From NCBI RefSeq assembly GCF_002276225.1, contig NZ_NQNY01000005.1, forward strand, positions 17,131-81,130: DNA of 64,000 bases, written 5' to 3'. The DNA comes from Mycoplasmopsis agassizii (GTDB lineage: Bacteria; Bacillota_I; Bacilli_A; Mycoplasmatales; Metamycoplasmataceae). The position numbers and the translations under genes are program-made. Every line of letters begins with the position of its first letter. Positions within the stretch are counted from its first letter, which is position 1. A model generated the notes under the pieces. That model searched no databases. It was not told the origin of the DNA and worked only from the letters and a program-made list of their open reading frames with translations. Below are positions 12,327 to 24,039 of this stretch, one piece after another.

Positions 12327-15300
12327 CTATAAAATTCCTGCAATTAAAAGTGCTAAGATCACAATTCCCCCTGCAGAAAAAGTTGCAATTGCATAGGCAA
12401 ATGTACGAACTGTATTACGGTTTAATTTCATTTTTAAACCTTTTGTAATACGACCTCTAAAAGCCACAATTAAAGCCAAAGCAGAAATAGCGCCAAGCAC
12501 ACCAATTCCTACATAGCGACTAACCACAACTGCATAGTCAGCAACTTTTTTAAAGTTACTTGTATTAATATTTGCAATTGTTTCTAATAATTTTAAAGCT
12601 TGTTGTGCATCAATATCACCGTTACTTCATAGTGCAGCAACAGGTAAAGCATTATCAACAAATTCTTTTAATTTATAACCTTCTAAAGATGAAGTTAGCG
12701 AGTCAATAACCTTAGCTTCTGATTCGCTTAAATTTTTAAATAACGATGAAGCCGATGAAGGATCAATTCCTGCTTCAACTAATTTTTCAACCATTTCTTT
12801 TTTAGCAAATTCAAAAGCATTTTTAGTTGATTCTTGAATTGCTGCAGCTGTATTATTTGCACTATATAATTGCATTAAATTTGAAATATAAGTTGTTCTA
12901 AAATCTAATAAAACTGAATTTTTATGTTCATCTTTTATTTCATCAACTGATTCAATTTCCGACTTAACTAAAGTCTGAGCAACACTAATTTTATAAGTTA
13001 ATTCAATTTCACTTTTATGTTCACTTAATTGTTTTGCAAATAGTTCACCATATGAAGATCTCATAGTGCTATGTGCTTCATTTTGAGTTGCTCTAAAATA
13101 ATTTAAATCTTCATCTTTTAAACTATCGGTGTCTAAAGTATTTTTATCCTTAATAGGATTTACAACTACAGGATCACTTGGTTGTGGTTCAGGATTTGTT
13201 GGTTGATGTTGTTCAAAAAATTTCTGTTTTGAAAATGGCTCACTAGTGATTGTATAACTACGTTTATAAGTTTCATCATCTGTTAAATTTACAGTTACAT
13301 TATGCACAAAATAAACTTCATCTTCATTAGTAGTTGTACTAGCTAGGCTGACTTTTTCTAATGTGTAATTATATCTTTCATCAGTGTTTTTTATTTCAAA
13401 ATATTTAGTTGCATTTTCACTGTTTAGCTCGGTAAAACCAGTAAATTTAGCATCTTCTTTAATAGCAGGTAATAACTCTGGAGCCTTTTTAAGTAAGGCT
13501 GTTTTATAGTCTAAATTATTTATATAAAAAGTAACTATTGAAGGGTTATAATTTTCTATATCAGTTAAATTTTTGAATTTAATTTTGACAGTATTTTTAA
13601 TAATTTTATAGTCATGATTTTTAGTAAAATCTTCATCAGTATTTACTTTAATTTCTTCAATTGTAAGTCCTAAATCAGCTATTACTTGTTGCACATCAGG
13701 TAGTAATGTTAAATCAGTTTGCTCAACATTATCATAAGTTAAAACTGGTTCTGAATTAATCAGTGTATAAAAACTATCTTCTGTTAATTCTTCTTTTGTA
13801 AAGAAGGTTTTTATAATATGTTCAATGGTTTGCTCAGGTGTTAAAACTCTATTAATAATATTATTTAAAGTTAATTTAAATTCATCTTTTACATAATTTC
13901 CTAAAGTCAATTTGTTATACATTACAGGTAATAATACTTCGTTATCACCTCTTGTTGTTTTTTCAACTTTATAATCTGTTGCTTCTAATTTTAAACCATA
14001 TTTATTATTAATTCTGACTTCTTGTTTTATAACTCCATGCATTAAATCTTTGCTATAAAAACGTCAATCAAAAAATGTTCTTACACCATCTTTAATAATT
14101 GCATAATTATGTTTCGGAAAATCATAACTAAAGTATGTATTTAAATTATCATCTGCAGTTACTTCTTCAACTTTAGCTTTATCTTTTTGATATTGATCAT
14201 TTAATAATTTAAGAATATTAGTATAAATAGTTTTAAAATCTAAAAAGTCAAAAGCCAAAGTATTTTCATTACTGATAGTTGTCATTTCTGTAATAACTTT
14301 TTCATAATCAGCCTGAGTTAAAATAGCACTATAACCTGTTTTATTACTTCATTGAAAATCAGATAAATCTGTTGTTGAGTTTGTAAAAGATTTAAAGTTT
14401 TTATATAAGCTTGCATAATCAGGATTTTCAACTAATAAAGGAGTGATTAACTTATCTTCTAAATTTTTAAAAACTGCTAGAAATTGATTTTCAATTTCTT
14501 CACTAGTCATCGTGTTTAAAACGGTTTCTATTTTAGCAGATTCAGTTATTGTATAAAGTGTTTTATCAAAATTATCTGCAGCAATTAAAGTTGTTAAAGA
14601 TGCAATTAATTTATCTTTAAAACTTTTATAATGAGCTGAATCTTCTAGACTTAAATTATAAAGTAAATAAGTAAAATTTCATTCTGCTGTTTGTTCCTTG
14701 CTAGTTGGAAAACTTGATTTAATTGATTCATATCTAGTTTTTAGTGCTGAATTTAAATGAGATAAAAATTTAGTAATTTTTTGATCTAATGACAGATTTG
14801 TATAATCTAAATCACGCTTAGAATTTTCATTTGCGTTAGATTCTTCGCTAGATGTGCCTGAAGATGAATTACCTTGGTTCTCTCCTGAATTTGAACCAGA
14901 TGTTTCACCTGTTGAGCCATTTGGATCGCTTTGCTCTCCTGAACCTGTGCTAGCAGAATCACTATTATCTGAGTCATCGCCTGAAGAAGATGAACCACCT
15001 TCAATTTCATCTGGATTTTTAGGATTAACTGTATCAGTAGAGTCTTTTTCTTCAGATGAAGTTGCTGTATTTGAATCACCATCTGCAGAACCTGACTCAG
15101 TATTACATTCTCCTGATGCTGTATTTTCACTATTTGAAGTGCTAGAAGATGAATCTGCATTATCACTGCTATTTTCATATTTTCCCGAGGTTTCCCCTTC
15201 ACCATCACCATCTTTTGGGTCACTAGTGTCACCATCATCTTCAGATACTTCTTGAAAGTTCGTTGAATTAATTTGATTCAGATTTGCTGAAATAGCAACA

Positions 15301-15368
15301 ACAGATACTGCTGAAACTAGAGTTGTTGCAGATAAAAATAATAATCCTATTTTTTTACTCTTTTTCAT
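12327..15368 (-). CDS. 1013-aa membrane-anchored surface protein of the F1-like X0 ATPase cluster
   Basis: The N-terminus (MKKSKKIGLLFLSATTLVSA) is a signal anchor without a lipobox Cys. Residues about 40-180 are a low-complexity linker of Ser, Gly, Asp, Glu, Asn and Thr. Residues about 185-930 are a large, presumably extracellular Lys/Glu/Asn-rich domain with helical segments. The C-terminus is a two-helix hairpin (about residues 945-968 and 987-1012) around a basic loop, RGRITKGLKMKLNRN. The frame is continuous through UGA codons between 14679, 14285, 14064 and 12627. It overlaps the preceding gene by 14 nt and is followed 16 nt later by alpha. Probably a membrane/extracellular X0 component; function unknown. 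Confidence 0.85.
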
Positions 15369-15957
15369 TTTTCTTCTCCATTGTTAGGTTGTGATTTTTC
15401 ATTAAGGAATAGTGAAGGCTATTTCGCCGTGATTCAGCTGCTTCAATTATTTCTCTAGTCGTTAGACCTATTTCTTCTTGCGATGAATATGCAAGTTCAA
15501 TTTTTTTGGTCTTTCGATAGATTTCATTTAAAACATTTTTTGAATAATAATGACCGTTTGAATTATTTGCAATTGGAAATAATCTTGTTGCTTTTCTAAA
15601 GAAATAAATTAAAAATTCATCATCATTATATTCCGCAAAAACTTCATCAATAATTAGATATTTTAAGTTTTCTTCTCAAGGCGTTTCACTAATTTTTAAT
15701 AACACAGTCGGTGCCGTTAAAACACCTTTACCACCTGAAAAAGATAATGATTGAACATTAAGACTTGTTTGTCATCACAAGTAATATGGTTTTGAAAAAT
15801 CAATGTCTATATTTGCTTTATTTCATTGCTTAATATTTTTGAATTTAATCATTACTTTTTTAGGCAATGTAATATGACTTTTTAGAAAAGGAAATTTACT
15901 CAATTTACGACTAAATGAGTAACCTATTTTTGGAAAATTAATTTTCAAAAATTTCAT
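15355..15957 (-). CDS. 200-aa protein of the F1-like cluster, possible epsilon-like subunit
   Basis: Soluble 200-aa protein beginning MKFLKINFPKIGYS. Residues about 75-130 (GGKGVLTAPTVLLKISE, then a strand-rich stretch with FLIYFFRKATR) resemble in layout the beta-sandwich of an epsilon subunit. The C-terminal 50 residues (TREIIEAAESRRNS) are helical, as in epsilon. It follows the gamma-like gene by 33 nt, matching the gamma-epsilon neighbourhood in a central stalk. The epsilon assignment is inference from layout and position, not from a diagnostic motif. Its 3' end overlaps the start of the 1013-aa protein by 14 nt. Confidence 0.7.
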
Positions 15958-15990
15958 AATTTCCTCTTTCTTAATTTAATAAAATTTTAA

Positions 15991-16824
15991 TTATTGAGTT
16001 GTGATGATAATATCATCCGTAGCAACTTTTCGTTTTTCTTTTAAGATGTCATTTGCTAGTTTTTCAATTTTCTTTTCAACTGATTCAATCAAAGATTTGA
16101 TACGAGAAATTTTTTGTTTTAAAGAATAAAAACTAGCTTCCGTAATTGCTGCTGCAATTGTATAATCTAAATAAATTAAATTTAAATTATCAATAAAACT
16201 TGAAAGGTTTGGATGTATTGAATAATTTTTAATATCAATAGTTTCAGGTGCTTTTGCAACACTTAATTTATTTTGTTCAACAGGCAAAATAATTAGCCTA
16301 TTATTTTCAATTTTATTAGATGGAAAAATCATTTCAACACGGTTAATTACTTTTGAAACATATAGTTCATAAATTAAAGTTTTAATTCTTGAAACATATG
16401 AAACATCAATTCTTTCATACTCATCATAAACTGGGATTTTAGCTTTTTTAGATCATTCACAAGCATAATCTCCCATTGTAATTAATAAGTCATTTTTTGT
16501 AATTGTACTTAAAATTAAATTGTCTGTATTATGAAAACCAATTGATGAATATTTTGCTTTTTCAGCAATATAAATAATTAATTTTTTTTGCTGTTCAGGC
16601 TTTTCATTTTTATTCAAATTTTCAAAAAATGATGACTTAATATTATACTCACGATTGATCGATCAATAAATTTCTTTTAGCCTTGCTGCTTCAGCAAGTT
16701 GGTTTTGAAGATTATCGCTAAGCACCTGATATTGCCCTAAAATCTGCAGAAAATTCAAATTTACAAGACTTCTAATGTTTTGATAATTCTTCATTTTTTT
16801 TGCTAATTGACTATATGTTTGCAT
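15991..16824 (-). CDS. F1-like ATPase gamma subunit
   Basis: Central-stalk subunit expected to rotate within the alpha/beta ring. At 277 aa it has the length of F1-gamma. It carries the hallmark long N-terminal helix (LAKKMKNYQNIRSLVNL, compare IRRKIKSVKNTQKI) and the C-terminal coiled-coil helix. The latter starts with AAAITEASFYSLKQKISRI and ends in a D-D-I-I-I motif equivalent to the NEIIEI end of true gamma. The middle Rossmann-like domain is divergent. Its 5' end overlaps the previous gene by 14 nt. Start ATG at 16822-16824. Confidence 0.82.
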
Positions 16825-17410
16825 GAATGAATTTTTCTCCAAATATAGTAATTTTTTTATTGTCAGCTCTTTTTAAAATTACGAATTCATCATTGAAAAA
16901 GAAGAGTGCATTTTTTTCATCTATTAATAAATTAATGTAGTTACAAATGGTTTTAAAAACAAGAATTTCTTCTCTTGTTCCTTCATTAGATAAATTTAAA
17001 ATATATGTACTTGAATCTATATTTTCTAAATCAACAATTTCTGGAATATAAATTTCTTTGCTTTCTTTTCAAGATAAAACTCAATCACCAAAAATAATTG
17101 GAACACGGTTTTCGATTGCTTTATCGATCTTTGCTTTGACACTATCAAAAACAGGATCAGATAATTTAAAATGAGTTTTAAAATAAACAGGAATTTTTAA
17201 ATTATTTATAGTCGTTAAAAAATTCATTTTATTAGAAATTACGTCATTAAATTGTTCAATTTTTTTGCCATGTATTTGAGAAATTTCATTAACTATTTTT
17301 CTTCTTTTTCGATTTGAAAAACGACCCTTATTTTTTAAATTATATTGGCCATCATTATCATCGCTAGCAGTAAAAAAATCAGAAATTTTTGTAAGTATTT
17401 TTTTAAACAT
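16811..17410 (-). CDS. 199-aa protein of the F1-like X0 cluster, unknown
   Basis: Starts MFKKILTKISDFFTAS, an amphipathic N-terminus, followed by a basic stretch (GRFSNRKRRKIVNE). The rest is mixed alpha/beta with WVLSWKES near residue 110 and a hydrophobic tail. No signal peptide or full membrane helix is apparent, so it is likely a cytoplasmic, membrane-associated component. It sits between the polytopic membrane protein and gamma, with 1 nt and -14 nt spacing. By position it may link the ATPase head to the membrane sector. I do not recognise it outside such clusters. Confidence 0.7.
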
Positions 17411-17411
17411 T

Positions 17412-19100
17412 TTACACCTGTCCTTTAGCTAAAACTTTGTTTTTATCTTTGCCATTAATTTTGAATCTAGTCTTCTTATTTTTGCTTTCATTTGCTAAAA
17501 CATCTTGTTTTAATTTTTCAATATAGTTTAAATTATTTGCATATACTTTGCTCTTCATTAAACCAATACTTACAAATAATTTAATTAAAATTATTAAGAA
17601 AGATATTGATGCAAAAACTGCTAATAAAATATAAATTAAGACTCAAATATTTAATGTATTAAATATGAAATTAGCAATTACTCCCACAATTGTTGAAGCC
17701 GAAATATCTGATGTACTAATTGCTTGATCAATTGATGCAAAGAAGGGCAGAAAAGCTAAAACAGATGTGAATAAACCTAACGTAACATTGAACATGAAAT
17801 AGAATCATCTATTGGCTTTTCCTTGTCTTACAAGTTGCCTTTTTGCAAATAAGGCAAATAATAATAAAGGTAAAATAATTACTGATGACATGAAAATATT
17901 AATTCCACTAAAGGCAGTTGCTCAGCCATAAACACTATTAAAAATTAGGTTAATATTGGCAATCATAAAAACTATAAAGGAAATAGTTATGAAAGTAAAT
18001 AAAGATGAAAATCTAGTTCTTCGATTTGAAAAGAAAAAAACTGTAAATAATACTGAACAAGATAAGGCTATCCCTAAAAAGATATAGTTATTTGTATTAA
18101 TATTATCTGCAAAACCTGCTCTTTGGTCAAACTTAATTGCAAAGTTAATAGTCGATGCAAAGAAATATAAAACTGTGTAAGCAAAACCTAAACTAGCACT
18201 TGCACTAGTAGTTTGGTGAATAGTTACTTTTTGAATCAAAGTATAAACAGCAGGAATTAATAAAATTATTAAAACAATTAATAAGAAAATAATTCTGATG
18301 ATTGAAGTAGTAACTGCTGCTTGAGTGATTGTTCCAACAGGAATAAATCAAAGCACAAAGTTAGCAACTCTTCTTACAAATGTTGCAGTATCGCCGATAG
18401 TTGATAAGACAAAAATTGCTAAATAAACAATTGCTAAAAAAGTAGAAACAATTTTGCTTTTTCAATATTTTCTTTTTCCTGGATCAACTTCAAGTAATTT
18501 TTTATAAGAATAAATTGTGTGAGCAAATTCAATTATAAATAAAACCAATAAAGGATATTTAACTCAATGAATTGATAAAAATTTCAAAATTGTGATGGCA
18601 ACATCACCTTCAATTTGCGTATTATTATTAAACTGTACAGTTATAGATTGAACCTGACTAAGACCTGATTCATTTAATCAAGGAACGATTAAGGGAATTA
18701 CATAAACGGCTGAACCAAAAAAGATGTAAACTAAAAACCAAATAATGTAACTTTCAAAACGGCGATGTTCTGAAAAAATCCTGCGATTGGCTGTATAAGT
18801 TGCATACATTAAAAAAGAAAAGGCTAAACTGGTGTTCAAAATTGCAGCAACACTTGTTCAGATCGACTGCATTGCACTTTCACTAGTTTCACCACCAATA
18901 TTTAGATTTCCTAAGATGTTACTTACACCATTACTGATGACAAAAAAACTGACAAAAATAAAGATTGCCAAAAAGCCATAAGTTAGATAGCGAAAAATGT
19001 TCTGCCATTTATACAAATTTGCAGAATTAATTGCTTTAATATCCACTTTTTGCAGAAAAATCGAGTTTTTGCCATCTCGAATATCGTCTCATCTTGCCAT
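17412..19100 (-). CDS. Polytopic membrane protein (about 12 TM) of the F1-like X0 cluster
   Basis: First gene of the F1-like cluster, 562 aa. It has about twelve hydrophobic segments separated by short loops, a cytoplasmic N-terminus (MARWDDIRDGKNSIF) and a Lys-rich C-terminal tail. It is not recognisably subunit a of a true F0: I see no AtpB-like helix with the conserved Arg. It is the best candidate for the membrane-embedded 'X0' sector. Start ATG at 19098-19100 with AGAGATAT upstream; an internal GTG is less likely. Preceded by an 87-nt A+T-rich gap after phoU, which may hold a promoter. Confidence 0.8.
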
Positions 19101-19187
19101 ATATCTCTTATTTATAAACTATTAATAACGAAAATGGGTAAATTAAATAATTTATATATTAATTTTATCAAATTCATTAATGTCGTG

Positions 19188-19853
19188 TTAATTATCGTAA
19201 AAATGAGAATTTTTTATATAAACAAATTTTTCAGTTATATTAACGACATGATCAAGAATTCTTTCAATATTTTTGAAAGCAATGATGATGTTGTAGAAAT
19301 TATCAAATTTTTTGTCATCAATGATTGAATGTAAAGTTTTCTTGATTACTAAATAATACTGCTTTTCAAAATCTTTTTGCTTCAAAATTGCAAATTCATT
19401 TGCTTGCTTAGCACTCTTATCCTTAAGAATTTGCAAAATTTCAATAAAATAAGATAAAGCCAATCTTTCAATTTCAAATAGCATTTTTAAATGTTGTTTA
19501 TCAGGTTCAGATCTTTTAATTAAGTTAATGACATTGATTGCATAATCACAAATTCTTTCTAAGTCAGATGAAGAAGTGATGGTTGTAATTAAATATCTTA
19601 AATGATTAGCTTGAGGCTGATCTTTTTGAATAATTCAAACAGTTTCTGACAAGATATCTGCTTCTAAAGTGTTTGAGCGTTTTTCTAGCTCAACAATTCT
19701 TGCATAAGAAAGATTGAATTCTTTTTGCTTATCTTGCACTAAATAATTTATTGCGTGCAAAAGTTCCTTATGAATATTAATTGCTAATTCATAATAACCA
19801 TGAAATATTTTGCGTAGTTTTTTCTCTGAATCTACTAGACTTTCGTAATTCAT
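19188..19853 (-). CDS. phoU: Phosphate transport regulator PhoU
   Basis: 221-aa all-helical protein with two PhoU repeats. The HLRYLITTITSSSDLERICDYA segment around residues 85-105 and its repeat NFYNIIIAFKNIERILDHV near residue 195 carry the metal-binding E-R/D-x-x-x-D-type motifs. PhoU restrains the Pst transporter, with a two-component system in other bacteria; none is seen here. The ATG is 1 nt after the pstB stop. Last of the pst genes. Confidence 0.92.
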
Positions 19854-19854
19854 T

Positions 19855-20688
19855 TTAACCTATCTTTCCGTTAATGTAATCTTTTGTTTCTTTATGTTTT
19901 GGGTTAGTGAAAATGTCTTTGGTACTACCTTTTTCAATTAAATGACCCTGATAAAAGTAAAAAGTTTCATCACTAATGCGTTGTGCCTGTGCCATTGAGT
20001 GAGTCACAATAATAATTGTAAAATCATTTTTTAGCTTATTAATCAGTTGTTCAATTTTAGCAGTAGCAATAGGATCAAGTGCCGAAGTAGGCTCATCCAT
20101 TAATAAAACTTCTGGTTTTAAAGCAATTGCCCTGGCAATTGATAAACGCTGCTGCTGTCCTCCACTTAAAGAACTAGCTTTTTTATCTAAAGTATTTTTA
20201 ACTTCATCTCAAAGGGCTGCACTTTCTAATGAGGTTTGCACGATTTTATCAAGCACTTTTTTATCTCTAATGCCATGGATCTTTAAAGCAAAGGCAACAT
20301 TTTCATAAATCGACAAGTTAAAAACTGTCGGTTTTTGAAAAACCATCCCGACTTTTGTCCTTAATTCAATGTTTGTTAATGATTTACTGCGAATGTTTTT
20401 GCCATCAAAATAAATGTCACCTTCAGAACGAGCATCGGCTGTAAAATCATTCATTAAATTAAAAGCACGAATAAAGGTGCTTTTTCCTGAACCTGATGGA
20501 CCAATAAAGGCCGTTACTTTATTTTTCTTAATATCGACATTTAAATCATGAATTGCTTTTTTAGCACCATAATAAATGCTAAAATCACGAACTTCAAAAA
20601 CATGATTTTGCTTATCAAAATCTTGTTTTACATCAATTACCTTAACTGGTTTTTTACTTTTTATAATATTAGATAGTTGCTTGAGCAT
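19855..20688 (-). CDS. pstB: Phosphate ABC transporter ATP-binding protein PstB
   Basis: Couples ATP hydrolysis to phosphate import. The 277-aa protein has Walker [10 protein letters not shown] (about residues 60-68), a Q-loop in [10 protein letters not shown], the ABC signature [14 protein letters not shown], Walker [13 protein letters not shown] and the switch His in VTHSMAQA. About 20 extra N-terminal residues precede the ABC fold. It overlaps the upstream pstC-pstA gene by 20 nt and abuts phoU. Confidence 0.96.
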
Positions 20689-22645
20689 GGCTTACCTTCC
20701 TTTTTTGAAACAGTTTCTTGATTTTATCTTTATGTTGAAATGATAAGGGGATTATTAACTGAGAAATTAAGACAAAAACTAAAATTAATAAAATCGCCAT
20801 AAATGAAGCTTCATACATAATGTCTTGAGCATTGGATGCAGGGTTAAATAACTGAGCAAAAATTCTTGTTGTTAAACTTTGACCCGGAAGTAAAAAGTTA
20901 AAACGGTTTGAGCTAGTTAATCCTGCTGTTAAAAATAATGGAGCTGTTTCTGACATGATACGGCTAATTGCTAAAATTATTGCTGTGATGATTCCTTGCA
21001 AGGCAAGTGGCAGTACAATCTTAAAAATTGTACTTACTTTTGAAACTCCTAAAGCATAGGCATTAATTCTAACATCGTCAGGAACGCTTGAAAGTGATTG
21101 TTCAATTGTTCTAATAAAGGTTGGAATGATAACAATTACAATTGTTAAAATACCTGCAAGCAGTGAATTTGAATTGGGCCCACCTGCTGCTAGACCCAAA
21201 GTTTGTAAAAAGAATGTAACACCAAAAATGGCAAATAAAATTGATGGAGTAGAACCTAAAGCATCTACAAAAAACATCACGATGTTTCTAAATCTAGGAC
21301 TTTTTGTATACTCAACTAAATAAATTGCAGCAAATAATGTGAAAGGAAAAGCAATTAAAATTCCTATTACTACAATTACGATCGTATTAACTATAGCCCT
21401 GCCTGTGCTATCTAAATCGAATGATGTAATTGTTTGAGTTGGCAATGAAATTGCTTGTCCACCTCTTACTAAGATAAAAATCAAAATTCATCCAATAAAT
21501 AAAATTACAAATGAAAAGGCTATAAATTCAGTTGTTATTTTAGTTCACTTATTAATTAAAAAAAGCTTTTTACGATTAAACCTTTGGTGAATAAATTTAG
21601 ATGAATTAGTATCATTTTTTAAAGTTAATTTTTCAGAGTTTTTAAAGAAGACATACTCAAAAAACATGATCAAATGCTCAGGAATATAACTTAATATTTT
21701 AATAACTTTGGTTTCTATTTTTCTTAAAAATTGATACTTACTTTTCATGTTTTTGTTTTGTATAAAAAATACAAATAAATTTAAGATGATGACAAATACT
21801 AATAATAAAATACCAAATGCATTCAATAAACTTCGAGTTGCCATGGTTGCATTTTCCCCAAAATAGTTGAATGAAATTACTGCTCCTAAGGTTTTTAAAC
21901 TTGTAACAAAAATGTTTTGTCCAGAACTAAAAACAGCATTAAAATTTTGTGACACTAAAATAAAATTCAATGCCATAGTTTCACCAATTGATCTTCCCAT
22001 GGCAATGATGACTGCGACAATTATTGCTTTTCTAGATTCTTTTAAAACTATTTTATAAATACTTTGGTTTTTAGTTGAACCTAGTGCAAAAGGATTTAAA
22101 TATAATTCTTTTGGAACAGCATCTAAAGCATTATAAACTAATAAAACAATGGTTGGTAAAACCATAAATGAAAGCATAATAATGGCGTTTAAAACACTAA
22201 ACGTTAAAGATGTATTTAATAATAAAGTTAAAAATTCTCCTAGTGAAGAAGTAGCAAATAAACCAAAGACAACTGAAGGGATTGCCGACAATAAATTGAC
22301 AATAATTAATAGTGGTTTAACGTATCTTTTATTTAATCTAAATTTTAAAAAGATGGCAGATTTTATACCTAGTGGAGTAGCTATTAATAATGATCCAAAA
22401 GTTACTAAAATTGTAATAGATAATGGTAATCAAATTGATGCTTGAGAAGTGCTTGGGGTTGCACTTAAATTAAACGAATCTGAAAAAATAGTTGAACCAT
22501 ATTCTTTTCATCCATCAATTGACCTTATGAAAATAAATAGTACTAAAACTATAAAAATAAGAATGACTAAAAGAGTCAAAATCTGAGAGAAAATTGAAAA
22601 TGATTTATCTTTAATTATTCTGTTTTTTGTCCTGTGATTTTGCAT
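20669..22645 (-). CDS. pstA: Fused phosphate ABC transporter permease PstC-PstA
   Basis: A single 658-aa reading frame holds both phosphate permease domains. The N-terminal PstC half (to about residue 300) contains ALGSTKNQSIYKIVL and GRSIGETMAL. The C-terminal PstA half (about residues 385-650) contains YALGVSKVSTIFKIVLP and SRIMSETAPL. Both halves therefore keep the EAA coupling loops that contact PstB. A Lys-rich cytoplasmic linker joins them, and reading UGA as Trp keeps the frame open through it. Fused Pst permeases are known in other mycoplasmas. The ATG directly abuts the pstS stop. Confidence 0.93.
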
Positions 22646-23842
22646 CTAAAACGCCCCAAAACTGCCGTTTTCAGCATCAATTTCATAATCAGCAGAGTTT
22701 CAAAAAATTTGTCTATATTGATTATATAATTGTTCGATTGTTAAACCTTCTAAATTAATATTTGATGAATTTTTAAACATCGTAATTTTTTCTTCTAATG
22801 ATAATTCAACAACTCCTAATTCATTAAAAACATTATTAACTAATTCTTTATTTTGAGAATTAAATACACCATTAAAAAATATGTAATCTATAAAATTTTT
22901 AGTTCCTTCTGCAGCATGTTTTAAACTAATCATTGTATTAAAAGGACGAACCCATTTATATGTTCCTTTTTCAATATTTTCTAATGTTGCAGAAACTGTA
23001 TTATTATTAATTTCTGACTTAGAATTTTGGAAGTAATTTATCAAGGTAAAACCATCGTTTTTTATTTGTTCTAAATTATTTAAAACATATCCTGCTGATA
23101 AATAAATCACGCTTCCATTTTCATTTCCTTCAATTTTAAATCTATTATAAGCTTCAGCATTTGCTTCTGCAGTTATCTTAGTTTTTAATCCATAATCGCC
23201 ACTAGTTAAAATTGTTTTAACTGATGAAGAAAGAGATTCTTTTGGCTTAATATTTGAATCTTTTAAAAACGCTTCAGCAGTTCCACTTGAATTTGCACCA
23301 CCACTTCTAGCAAAAGGAATTAAATTTATATTATTTAATAAATCTAAATTTTGTTGGTCATCTTTATTATAAAAGTTACTTAGTTTAACATCTTCATTAC
23401 CAGCAAAAGCAGTATATAAATTATTTATATTATCCTTATTAATTGAAAAGTCATCAGCATTTAAATTGCTTGGTAATTTCATTAATAAAACAATACCATC
23501 TTTTCCAAGAGTAATAGTTTTAATTCTATTTTCTTTTCAATGACTTTCTAAAGATGTGCCTCTAACGGCTGATGCAGGACTTTTTGAAGCATTACCTAAA
23601 GTTGTTCCGTTTTCTGCAATTAAAGCAATTCCAAGACCAGAACCACCTGCTTGAATATTGATTTCTGCTTCTTTATCATAATTTTGATAAGCACGTCTTA
23701 AAGCTGCCATAAATGGTAGAACAGAGGAAGAGCCTTTAGCATCAATTACATTTTGAGGAATACATGAAACAGCTAAAATTGTTAATGAAAATAGTGCTAC
23801 TGGAGTAAGCATAAAAAGTAATTTCAATTTGTTTTTTTTCAT
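22646..23842 (-). CDS. pstS: Phosphate-binding lipoprotein PstS
   Basis: Substrate-binding component of the phosphate transporter, tethered outside the membrane. Signal peptide with lipobox LAVSC (Cys about residue 27). DAKGSSSVLPFM just after it matches the phosphate-binding loop (G-S-S-x-x-x-P) of PstS; the NIQAGGSGLGI and ASKSPAS stretches follow. 398 aa. I place the start at the ATG 23840-23842, after AAGGTG; an in-frame GTG 6 nt upstream is possible. First gene of pstS-CA-B-phoU, divergent from ffh. Confidence 0.93.
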
Positions 23843-24024
23843 TTGCACCTTGAAACTTTATCAAACAAATGATATATTAAAAACAATTATTTTAATAATT
23901 TATTCTGACTATTTTTAGACTATTTTTTGTCTCAAAGAACACACCTGACAATCATAAACTTTAAAAAAAATAACTACCAAACATCGGTAAAAAATAAAAT
24001 CAGATAAATTTCAATAAAATAATT

Positions 24025-24030
24025 TATAAT
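24025..24030 (+). promoter_or_regulatory. -10 box of the ffh promoter
   Basis: TATAAT ends 9 nt before the ffh ATG, so transcription would start only about 2-3 nt upstream of the start codon. The mRNA would be essentially leaderless, and there is no room for a ribosome-binding site. No clear -35 hexamer. It lies within the 197-nt divergent region shared with pstS. Confidence 0.6.
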
Positions 24031-24039
24031 GAATAAATT

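Noticed and set aside
14807..15255. Plus-strand or out-of-phase open frames across the Ser/Glu-rich linker of the 1013-aa protein
   Set aside because: Low-complexity composition keeps alternate frames open by chance; they lack starts with ribosome-binding sites and resemble nothing.
20669..22645. Separate pstC and pstA genes
   Set aside because: The only in-frame candidates for a pstA start lie inside a continuous frame with no RBS or stop between the halves, so one fused gene is the simplest reading.
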